Below the pieces are notes generated by a model. That model did no database searches and was not told the DNA's origin. It saw only the letters and a list, made by a program, of their open reading frames with translations. The translations under genes and the position numbers were made by a program. A stretch of 64,000 nt of DNA from Sanguibacter hominis ATCC BAA-789. GTDB lineage: Bacteria > Actinomycetota > Actinomycetes > Actinomycetales > Cellulomonadaceae. How positions within the stretch are numbered: position 1 is the stretch's first letter; each line of letters starts with the position of its first letter. This document shows, piece after piece, positions 47,336 to 55,422 of this stretch. The stretch is from NCBI RefSeq assembly GCF_012396185.1, contig NZ_JAAXOW010000002.1:248001-312000 (forward strand), read 5' to 3'.

Positions 47336-48325
47336 ATGGACCTGCACCCGTCGCTGCGCTGGCGCGCGCTCACGCCCCAGGACGCCACGACCCTGCTCGC
47401 GCTCGAGAACGCGATCGAGGAAGCGGCTGACCTGCCGTACCGGATGTCGCTCGCCGAGTTGGAGGACGAGCTCGGTGCGCCGTGGCGCAACCTGGCTGAG
47501 GAGACGGTCGTCGGGCTCGACGACGACGGCGTCGCCCGCGCGTGGATCGAGCTGCTCGCACCGCCCGACGACGAGTCGGAGCGTCGCGTGCTCGTCTTCG
47601 GCGGGGTGCACCCGCAGTGGCGGGGACGCGGCATCGGGCGGGCTCTCGTGCCGTGGGCGCTCGAGCGTGCGCACGCGCTCGTCGCCGCGCACCCGGCCGG
47701 CGACCGGGTGCCCTGGCGCATCGGCGTCTTCCTCAGCGTCGACGACGCGGCCGCACGGCGCCTGTACGAGCGTGCCGGGCTCGCGCCGCTGCGGCACTAC
47801 GCGCTGCTGCGCCGCGACCTGTCCGTCGCGCTGCCGGACGTCGCGGCGGCAGACGGCGTCGTCGTTGAGCCGTGGACGGCGGACGTCGAGGAGGAGGTGC
47901 GGCTCGCGCACAACGCCGCGTTCGCCGACCACTGGGGGTCGCAGCCGCAGGGCGCGGAGCGGTGGCTCGAGCAGCGGTGGGCGTTCGTGCGGGAGTGGAG
48001 CCTCGTCGCACGCGACACGCAGGCGCCCGGGGCGCCGGTCGTGGGCTACTTGAAGTCGGAGAAGCTCCCGGACGACTGGCCCGCACAGGGCTTCACGAGC
48101 GCGTACGTCGACATCCTCGGGGTGGTGCGCGAGGCGCGCGGCCGAGGCGTCGCGAGCCTTCTTCTCGCCCGGGCGATGGCGCTGTATGCGGCGGAGGGGA
48201 TCGAGTACGCGACCCTCTCGGTGGACACGGCGAACCCGACGGGCGCGTTCCAGCTCTACGAACGTCTGGGCTTCGAGGCGTACCACCGCCGCGTGCACCT
48301 CGCGCTGACGTCGGACGGCGCGTGA
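47336..48325 (+). CDS. Tandem GNAT acetyltransferase
   Basis: The 329-residue protein contains two GNAT domains. The N-terminal one has the acetyl-CoA loop HPQWRGRGIGRAL at about residue 90-102, and the C-terminal one has REARGRGVASLLLARAMAL at about 262-280 followed by VDTANPTGAFQLYERLGF. Both loops look active. Tandem GNATs include mycothiol synthase (MshD), and the spacing is similar, but the conserved MshD signature is not clear, so I leave the substrate open. ATG 47336 is used; GTG 47327 is an alternative. Confidence 0.85.
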   Translation: MDLHPSLRWRALTPQDATTLLALENAIEEAADLPYRMSLAELEDELGAPWRNLAEETVVGLDDDGVARAWIELLAPPDDESERRVLVFGGVHPQWRGRGIGRALVPWALERAHALVAAHPAGDRVPWRIGVFLSVDDAAARRLYERAGLAPLRHYALLRRDLSVALPDVAAADGVVVEPWTADVEEEVRLAHNAAFADHWGSQPQGAERWLEQRWAFVREWSLVARDTQAPGAPVVGYLKSEKLPDDWPAQGFTSAYVDILGVVREARGRGVASLLLARAMALYAAEGIEYATLSVDTANPTGAFQLYERLGFEAYHRRVHLALTSDGA

Positions 48326-48403
48326 GGGCCGGCGCGCTCGCCCCTTTTCAGCAGGTGACAGACCGTCACGTAAGGTGGGCCCACTCGACGACGAGGAGGA
48401 CCC

Positions 48404-49114
48404 GTGCGCGCCACGACCCTGGTCAGCACCACCGCGGCGGTCGCCGCGACCGTGTCGATCGTCCACCTGGCTGCCCAGCTCACGGATCGCGACGGGCTCG
48501 CTGACGTCACGCAGGTGATGCTCATGCCCACCGTCGCGGGCTGGCTCGCCGCCCGCACGTCGGGAGCGCCGCGGCCCCGCATCGTGCGCCGCTTCCTCCT
48601 GGGCCTCGGGTTCTCCTGGCTCGGCGACACGGCGCCGCGGTTCCTCGACGGTGACGCGGGGTTCCTGGCGATGGTCGGGTTCTTCCTCGTCGCGCAGGTC
48701 GTATACGCGTCGGCGTTCTGGCCGCTGCGCCAGGGCAGCGCGGCGGTGCGCGCCCCGTGGTCGTTGCTCGCGTACGCGGCGGCCCTCGCGATGATCGTCG
48801 CGCTGTGCGCCGGCGAGGCTGGACCGCTTCTGCCCGCGCTGCTCGTCTACGCGGGAGCGCTCGTGACGACGTCGGTCCTCGCGTGGGGTGCTGGGCCGGT
48901 CGCGGGCGTCGGCGGGGTCGTGTTCCTCGCGTCCGACGCGATGATCGGCCTGCGGGCGTTCGCGCCGTCGTTCGACCCGCCGCAGGAGGGCTTCCTCATC
49001 ATGTCGACGTACATCGCGGCGCAGGTGCTCCTCGCGCACGCCGTCGCGCAGCACGCGCAGCCGGGGAGGGCCGGTACGCGGACACCTCTGCCGCGTGCTC
49101 GCGCTGCTCGCTAG
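48404..49114 (+). CDS. Lysoplasmalogenase/YhhN-family membrane protein
   Basis: The 236-residue protein has eight hydrophobic segments and the YhhN/TMEM86 motifs: MLMPTVAGWLAAR, LGFSWLGDTAPRFL (conserved Asp), GGVVFLASDAMIGLRAF (second Asp). These two aspartates belong to the catalytic centre of lysoplasmalogenases, which cleave vinyl- or alkyl-ether lysophospholipids. GTG 48404 has a strong GAGGAGGA just before it. The final 20 residues are polar and Arg-rich. An inverted repeat (GTGAC-N5-GTCAC, 48355-48369) lies in its short upstream region. Confidence 0.85.
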   Translation: MRATTLVSTTAAVAATVSIVHLAAQLTDRDGLADVTQVMLMPTVAGWLAARTSGAPRPRIVRRFLLGLGFSWLGDTAPRFLDGDAGFLAMVGFFLVAQVVYASAFWPLRQGSAAVRAPWSLLAYAAALAMIVALCAGEAGPLLPALLVYAGALVTTSVLAWGAGPVAGVGGVVFLASDAMIGLRAFAPSFDPPQEGFLIMSTYIAAQVLLAHAVAQHAQPGRAGTRTPLPRARAAR

Positions 49115-49211
49115 AGTCGGCGTCGGACGCAGGACGATGGCCCCAGAGGGGGACTGCGCCACCGCCGGGCGAACGCCCGCGCCTCGACGACCCCTCACCG
49201 AAAGGCCACCC

Positions 49212-50303
49212 ATGCGCACCTCGCGCCCGACCGCCCGCACCGCGGCGGTCCTGCTCGCCACCGCTCTCGTCCTGCCGCTCGCCGCGTGCGGCGACTCGTC
49301 TGCGCAGGAGCCGACGGCGTCGGCCACCTCCGCCGCCCCGGTTCCCTCCGCGACGGAGACGCAACAGGCGCCGGGCGCGCCCGAGGACGTCGCGAAGGCC
49401 GCGCTCGCGTGGCTCGCGGCGACCGAGCTGACGGACGGGCTGTTCGTCACGGAGTTCGACGGCACGGCCTACCCCGACCAGGGCCTCACGCTCGACGTGC
49501 TCGTCGCCGCCCTCGCCGCGGGTGACGACGCGCTCGCGCAGAAGCTCGCCGGGGCGTTCACTGCTGATGTCGTCGACGCCTACGCGGGTGACGGCACGAC
49601 GACCGGCTACGCGGGCTCGACCGCGAAGGGCGCGGTCGTCCTCGGCGCGGCAGGCAGCGACCTCGCGACCGTGCTGGACGAGCGTCTCGCGACCTACGTC
49701 ACCGAGTCTGGCCGCATCTCGGACCTGGGCGCCGACGACTACTCGTCGACCGTGAGCCAGGCGTGGGGCGTGCTTGCCCTGGCCCGTCCGGTCGCCGTCG
49801 CGAACGACGGTGGCGCCGAGCGACTGACGCGGGCCACTTCGTACCTCGCGTCGCAGCAGTGCGACGACGGGTCGTTCCCCGCGGTGCTCGACGCCGAGGA
49901 GTGCGTCGGCGACGTCGACTCGACGGCGTTCGCGCTCTCCGCGCTCACGGGCTACACCCGCTCGGGGGCGACGGACCTCGACGAGGCCGTCACGACGTCG
50001 GCTGCCTCGTGGCTCGCCGCTGCAGCGACGGAGGTCGACGGGGGACGCGCCTGGGTGACCGGGGAGCCCGCCGCGGCGAACACGAACTCGGCGGGCGTCG
50101 CGCTCGTCGCGCTCACGGACGCCGCGTCCACGGACCCGGTGATCGGCGAGGCGCGCGCCTGGCTCGCGTCGCAGAACGTCCCGGCCGGCGACGGCCTCGC
50201 CATCACGTTCGACGGCACCGCGCCTGACGCACGCGCCTCCGCGCAGGCTGTGCCCGCGCTGCTCGGCTCGGGTCTGTTCGACCTCGTGGGGGCTGAGGGC
50301 TGA
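49212..50303 (+). CDS. Lipoprotein with squalene-cyclase-like repeats (ECF operon)
   Basis: The 363-residue lipoprotein has a signal peptide with lipobox LAAC (Cys26) and a Ser/Thr/Pro linker. Helical repeats of the prenyltransferase/squalene oxidase type follow: WGVLALARPVA, LASQQCDDGSF, DSTAFALSAL, NSAGVALVALTD and WLASQNVPAGDG. It is the first gene of an overlapping operon with a DUF4430-like protein and an ECF transporter. The alpha-barrel made by such repeats is the fold of the N-terminal domain of transcobalamin and intrinsic factor. I infer that it is an outside substrate-capturing subunit; substrate not proven. Confidence 0.82.
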   Translation: MRTSRPTARTAAVLLATALVLPLAACGDSSAQEPTASATSAAPVPSATETQQAPGAPEDVAKAALAWLAATELTDGLFVTEFDGTAYPDQGLTLDVLVAALAAGDDALAQKLAGAFTADVVDAYAGDGTTTGYAGSTAKGAVVLGAAGSDLATVLDERLATYVTESGRISDLGADDYSSTVSQAWGVLALARPVAVANDGGAERLTRATSYLASQQCDDGSFPAVLDAEECVGDVDSTAFALSALTGYTRSGATDLDEAVTTSAASWLAAAATEVDGGRAWVTGEPAAANTNSAGVALVALTDAASTDPVIGEARAWLASQNVPAGDGLAITFDGTAPDARASAQAVPALLGSGLFDLVGAEG

Positions 50304-51028
50304 TGCGCAGGATCGCCGTCGCGGCGCTCACGGCCGTGCTTGCGCTCGGGCTCGCACCCGCCGCGGGCGCGGCTGACGTGGCCGCGACGGCGTCGGGTCC
50401 CGCTCGCACGGCCTCGGACGGCCAGACGTACGGGGGATGCCTCGGCGTCACGATCGTCGTCGACCATGGCGACCTGGACGCTGACGGGCAGCGCGGCGGC
50501 GTCGTCCAGTGCGAGCCGACGACCGGGCGCGCCCTCGACGTGCTGCAGGCCGCGGGAGTCAAGCTCGAAGGCACCGCTGCGATGGGGCTCGCGTTCGTGT
50601 GCCGCGTCGAGGGGCGGCCCGCATCTGACGAGATCATCACGCTGCCGGACGGTTCGACGCGCACCGAGTCGTGCCAGCGCACGCCGCCCGCGAACGCGTA
50701 CTGGTCCCTGTGGATCGCCGACTGGGACGCCCAGCCCGACGAGTGGTCGTACGCGTCGGCGGGAGTCAGCGATGTCCAGCTGGGCGCTCGGGACGCGATC
50801 GCGCTCGTCTACGCGGTCGGTCGGGACTCGGGGTTGGCGCCGCTCATGTCCCCGGAGAAGGCCCGTTGGCTCGAGCTGCCGAACGGCTGGGAGGGTCGCG
50901 TCCCTGCGGGCGACGAAGACGGTGACGGTTCTGGGTCAACTGTGGCCGTGTACGCCGGTGGCGCGTTGCTGCTCGTGCTCGCGGGGGCTGCGACGATGCT
51001 CGCGCTGCGTCGTCGGAGGGCGCGGTGA
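50303..51028 (+). CDS. Membrane-anchored DUF4430-like protein (ECF operon)
   Basis: The 241-residue protein has a signal peptide (VAALTAVLALGLAPAAGAA) and an outside domain with four cysteines (GGCLGVTIVVDHGDLD, VQCEP, FVCRV, ESCQR). A YWSLWIADW patch and an ending DVQLGARDAIALVYAVG resemble DUF4430, the beta domain that forms the second half of transcobalamin. A C-terminal helix (about 214-235) and an Arg tail anchor it in the membrane. The ATG overlaps the previous stop (TGATG), and its own stop overlaps ecfT by 4 bases. The DUF4430 assignment is by pattern only. Confidence 0.72.
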   Translation: MRRIAVAALTAVLALGLAPAAGAADVAATASGPARTASDGQTYGGCLGVTIVVDHGDLDADGQRGGVVQCEPTTGRALDVLQAAGVKLEGTAAMGLAFVCRVEGRPASDEIITLPDGSTRTESCQRTPPANAYWSLWIADWDAQPDEWSYASAGVSDVQLGARDAIALVYAVGRDSGLAPLMSPEKARWLELPNGWEGRVPAGDEDGDGSGSTVAVYAGGALLLVLAGAATMLALRRRRAR

Positions 51029-52113
51029 CGGACACGCACAGGCGCCCGGGTGTGCACCCGGGCGCGTGGTGGCTGTGGGCGTCGGGCGTGGCTGTCGCGG
51101 CGACCGCGACGACGAACGTGCTGCTGCTCGCGCTGCTCGGCGCGGTCGTGCTGCTCACGGTGAGCGTGCACCAGCCCGAGGGCGCGCGGGGCTTCGGCGT
51201 GTACCTCGCTGTGGCGGGCGCCGTCGTGGTGGTGCGGGTGCTCGCGCACGTCGTGCTCGCGACGCCCGGCGTGCAGGTGCTGGTGGATCTGCCGGCATTC
51301 GACGTCGGGCCGCTCACCCTGCTCGGACCTGTGACGCGAGAAGCGCTCCTCGCCGGGACTGCGGGTGGGCTGCAGCTCGCGGTGCTGATCCTCGCCGTCG
51401 GCGCGGCGCACACGATCGCTGACGCTGCGGGCCTGCTCCGGCACGCGCCTGCTGCGCTCGGGCCGATCGCGACCGCCGCTGTCATCGCCGTGTCGACTTT
51501 CCCGTCGCTCGTGCGGTCCGTCCTCGACACGCGTGATGCGCTGCGCCTGCGCGGCGTGACGCTCACGGGGCGCGGGGCGCGCGATCGGCACCTGCTCGAG
51601 CGCGTCGTCGTGCCTGTGCTCTCGGGGGCGGTCGAGCGGTCGTTCGCGATCGCGACGGGGATGGAGGCGCGCGGGTTCGGGACGACGGATGCCGTGAGGC
51701 GTGGTGCCGCACCGCTCACCGTCGCGGCCGTCGGGGCGGCGGGGGCGGCGCTGCTCGCCGTGCTCGACCCGGCGTGGCCGCGGTGGTCCGCGCCTGCGCT
51801 CGCCCTGCTTGCGGGCGTGCTGACGTGGCTCGCGCTGCGCGGAGGTGCCGAGGGGCGGCGCACGACGCTGTACCGGCCGCCACGGTGGACGCCTGTGTCC
51901 CTCGGGCTCGTGGCGTGCGGGACGGTCGGGGCTGTCGTGGTCGCGACGGCGTCGGTCGCCGTGCGCGTGCCGACGCCGGACGCGTGGCTCGCGCTCTCGG
52001 GCGGCGTGCTCGTGGCGGTCGTCGTCGCGGCGGTGCCAGCGTTCGTGGGGCTCGTGCTGCCGGAGGGCGTCGCGGCCCCGCGGGCCCTGGCGACCGCGGG
52101 GGTGGCGCGGTGA
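51025..52113 (+). CDS. ECF transporter transmembrane component EcfT
   Basis: The 362-residue integral membrane protein has about eight hydrophobic segments and the coupling helices of EcfT. The XRG signature appears twice: RDALRLRGVTL and IATGMEARGFGTT, the parts that dock on the ATPases. It starts at GTG 51025, with 4-base overlap to both neighbours. EcfT links the substrate-binding S component to the paired ATPases. It is longer than typical EcfT (about 260), with two or three extra C-terminal spans. Confidence 0.88.
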   Translation: MTDTHRRPGVHPGAWWLWASGVAVAATATTNVLLLALLGAVVLLTVSVHQPEGARGFGVYLAVAGAVVVVRVLAHVVLATPGVQVLVDLPAFDVGPLTLLGPVTREALLAGTAGGLQLAVLILAVGAAHTIADAAGLLRHAPAALGPIATAAVIAVSTFPSLVRSVLDTRDALRLRGVTLTGRGARDRHLLERVVVPVLSGAVERSFAIATGMEARGFGTTDAVRRGAAPLTVAAVGAAGAALLAVLDPAWPRWSAPALALLAGVLTWLALRGGAEGRRTTLYRPPRWTPVSLGLVACGTVGAVVVATASVAVRVPTPDAWLALSGGVLVAVVVAAVPAFVGLVLPEGVAAPRALATAGVAR

Positions 52114-53762
52114 TCCGGCTCGACGACCTGACTGTCGCGATCGGCGACCGCACGCTGCTCGACGGCGTCACGACGGACGTCGCCGAGGGCGACGTCGTGC
52201 TGCTCGCCGGACCGACGGGCGTCGGCAAGACGACGCTGCTGCGCACCCTCGCGGGGCTGCGCGACGGCACGGACGCGCGCGCGTCGGGCGCCGTGCGCGT
52301 CGGCGGGCGGGACGTGCTGCACGTGCCCGCGCGCGACCGCGCGGACGTGACCGGGTACGTGGGGCAGGACCCGCTCGTGTCGTTCGTGACGGCCCACGTC
52401 GAGACGGAGCTCGCGTTCGGGCTCGAGCAGCAGGGCGTCGCGCCCGCGACGATGCGACGTCGGGTGGAGGACACGCTCGACCTGCTCGGCATCGCGGCAC
52501 TGCGCGACCGGCGCCTCGACACGCTGTCGCTCGGGCAGGCGCAGCGCGTCGCGCTCGGCGCGGTGCTCGTGTCGGAGCCGTCGGTGCTGCTGCTCGACGA
52601 GCCGACGTCCGCGCTCGACCCGGTCGCGGCCGACGACGTCGTGGGCGCGCTGCGGCGGCTCGCTCGGGACGTCGGGCTGACGGTCGTGGTCGCTGAGCAC
52701 CGGCTCGAACGGCTGCTCGGCGTCGCGGACCGCGTGTGGCACCTGCCGGGTGACGGGACGCTCACGGCGGGCGGGCGCGAGGTGCTGCGCGGGACGCCGC
52801 AGGCGCCGCCGCTCGTGCGGCTTGCCGACGTCGCCGGGTGGGACGAGGTGCCGCGCGACGTGCGCGGGGCCCGGGCGGCGTTCCTTGCGGAGCCGGGACG
52901 GATCGAGCTGCGGGTGCCTGCCGCGCCGGTGGACCCGGGACCTGTGTCCGTGCGCGCGCGGCGCGTCGAGGTGCGGCGGGGGACCGCCGCCGTCGTGCAC
53001 GGGCTCGACCTGGAGCTGCGCGCGGGCGAGGTGACCGTGCTCATGGGGCGCAACGGCGCGGGGAAGTCGACGCTGCTGCGCGCCCTCGCGGGTGCGCTGC
53101 CGCACCGAGGGCGGCTGGAGGTCGACGGCGTGGACCCCGCGCGGCTCGGCGCAGCGGAGGCGCGGCGGCACGTCGTGCTCGTGCCGCAGGAGGTGGGCGC
53201 GCTGCTGTTCACCGACTCCGTCGCGGCGGAGTGCGCGTCCGGGGACGGCGACGCCGGGGCGCCTCTGGGGACGACGCGGAGCCTGCTGGACTCGCTCGTG
53301 CCGGGCATTCCCGCGAACGTGCACCCGCGCGACCTGTCGGAGGGGGAGCGGCTCGCGCTCGTCGTCGCGATCCAGCTCGCCGCCGGGGCGGGCGTGCTGC
53401 TGCTCGACGAGCCGACGCGCGGCCTCGACACGCCCGCGCGGCACGCGCTCGTCGCGGCGCTGCGGTTCCGCGCGGCGGCCGGTGCGATGGTCGTGCTCGC
53501 GACGCACGACGTCGAGACCGCGGCCGAGGCTGCCGACCGCGTCGTGGTGCTCTCCGAAGGCGAGGTGATCGCGGACGGGCCCGCGCGGGAGGTGCTGACC
53601 GGGTCGTGGGCGGGCGCGCCGCAGGTGGCGCGGGTCGTGCGGCCTCTTCCTGCGTTGACGGTGGGCGAGCTGCGGCGGGTTGATCGCCCGGGTGCTGTGG
53701 CGGACAACGCGGCGCTCGACGCGGCCGGGGGGTTCGGGCTCGCGCGCGGGGGACGGGCGTGA
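52110..53762 (+). CDS. Fused double ATPase EcfA1-EcfA2
   Basis: The 550-residue protein joins two ABC ATPase domains in one chain. Domain 1 has Walker A GPTGVGKTT (34-42), signature LSLGQAQRVAL and Walker B LLLDEPTSALD; domain 2 has Walker A GRNGAGKST (about 313-321), signature LSEGERLAL and Walker B LLLDEPTRGLD. Both look competent, though domain 1 has LSLGQ for LSGGQ. The starting GTG 52110 overlaps the ecfT stop, and the stop overlaps the S-component start. Together they energise ECF vitamin uptake. Confidence 0.93.
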   Translation: MIRLDDLTVAIGDRTLLDGVTTDVAEGDVVLLAGPTGVGKTTLLRTLAGLRDGTDARASGAVRVGGRDVLHVPARDRADVTGYVGQDPLVSFVTAHVETELAFGLEQQGVAPATMRRRVEDTLDLLGIAALRDRRLDTLSLGQAQRVALGAVLVSEPSVLLLDEPTSALDPVAADDVVGALRRLARDVGLTVVVAEHRLERLLGVADRVWHLPGDGTLTAGGREVLRGTPQAPPLVRLADVAGWDEVPRDVRGARAAFLAEPGRIELRVPAAPVDPGPVSVRARRVEVRRGTAAVVHGLDLELRAGEVTVLMGRNGAGKSTLLRALAGALPHRGRLEVDGVDPARLGAAEARRHVVLVPQEVGALLFTDSVAAECASGDGDAGAPLGTTRSLLDSLVPGIPANVHPRDLSEGERLALVVAIQLAAGAGVLLLDEPTRGLDTPARHALVAALRFRAAAGAMVVLATHDVETAAEAADRVVVLSEGEVIADGPAREVLTGSWAGAPQVARVVRPLPALTVGELRRVDRPGAVADNAALDAAGGFGLARGGRA

Positions 53763-54574
53763 GCGCGGTTCCGGCTGCCGTGGGCGGGGTGGAGCGCGCG
53801 GTCGCGACACCCGACCGCGCGAGGTGGGTCTCGCGCGGGCTCGTGATGCTGACGAGCTTGCTCGGTGCGGCGATGCTGGGGTGGCCGCTCGTGGGGGCGG
53901 CGCTACCACGGGCGGACGGGCAGAGCGCGCCGTGGCTCGTCGTCGTGCTGCTGCCGCTCGTCTTGGCCGCGGCGCTGGCCGCGGTGACGCGCGACCGGCC
54001 TGACCCGCGTTCGCTCGCCCTGCTCGGTGTGCTGGCCGCGCTGACGGCGGCGCTGCGGCTGATGGGGACGGGCATCGGGGGAGTCGAGCCGATGTTCATG
54101 CTGCTCGTGCTCGCCGGCGCGGCGCTGGGGCCGAGCCTCGGGTTCACGCTCGGGGCGCTCGCGATGCTGGTGTCGGCGCTGCTCACGGCTGGCGTCGGGC
54201 CGTGGCTGCCGTTCCAGGCGTTCGCGGCGGCGTGGGTCGGGGCGGGTGCCGGGCTCGTGGGGCGGGTGGTGCTTCCTGGTGGGCGCGGGCGGCCGGGCAG
54301 GCGCGCGATCGTCGCGCTCGCCGCGTACGCGGTGGTGGCGGCGTACCTGTACGGCCTGGCGACGAACCTGTGGTTCTGGCCGTTCGCGCTCGGCGGCGCG
54401 ACGCAGCTGTCCTACGTGCCGGGCGGGGGCCTCGCGGAGAACGTGCCGCGGTTCCTCGCGTACTCGCTCGCGACGTCGACGCTGTCGGTCGACACGGTGC
54501 GCGCGGTCGTGACGGCGGCGGGGGTGCTGGCGCTGGGGCGGCCGGTGCTGGCGACTCTGGGGCGTGTGCGCTAG
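53759..54574 (+). CDS. ECF transporter substrate-binding S component
   Basis: The 271-residue membrane protein has six to seven helices and a conserved core (MGTGIGGVEPMFMLLVLAGA, PSLGFTLGALAMLVSALLT, GVGPWLPFQAFAAAWVGAG). These match S components that bind the vitamin in the membrane. It begins at GTG 53759, overlapping the ATPase gene. No residue tells the substrate. The combination with the two upstream outside proteins is the best clue and points, by analogy, to a corrinoid. Confidence 0.87.
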   Translation: MSAVPAAVGGVERAVATPDRARWVSRGLVMLTSLLGAAMLGWPLVGAALPRADGQSAPWLVVVLLPLVLAAALAAVTRDRPDPRSLALLGVLAALTAALRLMGTGIGGVEPMFMLLVLAGAALGPSLGFTLGALAMLVSALLTAGVGPWLPFQAFAAAWVGAGAGLVGRVVLPGGRGRPGRRAIVALAAYAVVAAYLYGLATNLWFWPFALGGATQLSYVPGGGLAENVPRFLAYSLATSTLSVDTVRAVVTAAGVLALGRPVLATLGRVR

Positions 54575-54677
54575 CGCCTTGCCGGTGAGCGTCGAGCGGG
54601 GTGACGCGCGCTGAGAGATGTGTCGGGTGCGTGGCTCGGCGACGACCGGCGCGGGACACATCATGCGGAGACGACCA

Positions 54678-54748
54678 CCACTACGGAGGGGCGCGTCTTA
54701 TGGCGATGAATCTCGCCATAAGAGACCGTAGTGGATAGAACGGTCGTC
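54678..54748. promoter_or_regulatory. Nested palindromic operator upstream of the HipB-like gene
   Basis: The core is a perfect 11-base inverted repeat, TCTTATGGCGA at 54696-54706 and TCGCCATAAGA at 54713-54723, with a 6-base spacer. It is framed by a second perfect 9-base repeat (CCACTACGG, 54678-54686; CCGTAGTGG, 54726-54734); a third pair (GACGACC 54670-54676; GGTCGTC 54742-54748) lies outside. HipB-type antitoxins bind such palindromes to repress themselves, so this is a strong autoregulation candidate. Confidence 0.7.
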
Positions 54749-54766
54749 ATAGCGGGAGGAGGCGTG

Positions 54767-55054
54767 ATGGCTGGGTACCGGATCGACAGGCAGATGACAG
54801 AGTTTGGCGAGCATGTCCGAGGCTGGCGCATGGTCCTGGGGCTCACGGCTCAACAGGTCGCCGAGCGTGCGGACATCACGCGGGACACTCTCCGCAAGAT
54901 CGAGCGGGGGGACCCAGGGGTGAGCTTCCGCAACGTGGCGCAGGTGCTCCGTGCGCTCGGCGTGCTCGAGGCGACAGTCGACGCCGTCGACCCGTTGCGC
55001 AGCGACATCGGCCGCCTGCGTGCCGGCAACCTCACGAAGAAGCGTGCGCGATGA
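54767..55054 (+). CDS. HipB-like XRE-family regulator/antitoxin
   Basis: The 95-residue protein has an XRE helix-turn-helix (VRGWRMVLGLTAQQVAERAD, ITRDTLRKIERGDPGVSF, NVAQVLRALGVLEAT). It matches HipB-type antitoxins that pair with the kinase HipA. ATG 54767 has GGGAGGAGG 5 bases upstream, so the longer GTG at 54731 is rejected. Its stop overlaps the start of the downstream hipA remnant (ATGA), the normal hipBA arrangement. With hipA broken it may now be a solo regulator of its own operator at 54678-54748. Confidence 0.85.
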   Translation: MAGYRIDRQMTEFGEHVRGWRMVLGLTAQQVAERADITRDTLRKIERGDPGVSFRNVAQVLRALGVLEATVDAVDPLRSDIGRLRAGNLTKKRAR

Positions 55055-55344
55055 CGACCGTGGAGGTTCTGCTGGACGCGGTGGGAGGCGACGGCGCTCG
55101 ACCTCCTCTCGGCCGCAGGGATCAGGACTCCGGAGCGACGGCTGACGCGGGTGGGGGAGCGCAGCGTCCTTGTCCTTCGTCGCTTCGATCGCTCGCCGGC
55201 GGGCGACTGTGTCGGCTACATCAGCGCGATGACGGCGACGGCTTCAAGCGACGGCGAGCATCGGGACTATGACGCAGAGCGTGAGATCCGTTTAATGGCG
55301 GAGTCGACCGAGCCGCGACTTGAGGCTGTGACGGGGGCGGTCTG
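55051..55344 (+). pseudogene. hipA remnant (toxin kinase), frame broken and deleted
   Basis: An ATG overlapping the hipB stop begins a HipA-like N-terminus (MTTVEVLLDAVGG). A different frame then continues as ALDLLSAAGIRTPERRL, VGERSVLVLRRFDRSP, and CVGYISAMTATASSDGEHRDY, which match the middle of HipA kinases just before the catalytic region. After DY the match stops, and the frame ends at a TGA. Most of the 400-residue kinase, including its catalytic loop, is missing, so this is a degraded toxin gene. Confidence 0.8.
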
Positions 55345-55422
55345 AGACGTCCCGGAGCCAGGTCTGGAATATCCGGGCATCGGACGGCGTTGGCGTGAGC
55401 CGCCGTCGTCCCCGGAGGTCTC

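Noticed and set aside
48355-48369. GTGAC-N5-GTCAC palindrome before the lysoplasmalogenase gene
   Set aside because: It is short, and one such repeat is expected by chance in GC-rich DNA; kept only as a note in that gene's entry.
49115-49211. Possible cobalamin riboswitch before the ECF operon
   Set aside because: I looked for the B12 box and the conserved core; only loose GCCAC-like matches occur and the leader is too short for a full element. A covariance-model search would settle it.
50844-53909. 1,021-residue minus-strand open frame opposite the ECF operon
   Set aside because: It is Arg/Ala/Pro-rich shadow coding; the plus strand holds Walker motifs and overlapping genes.
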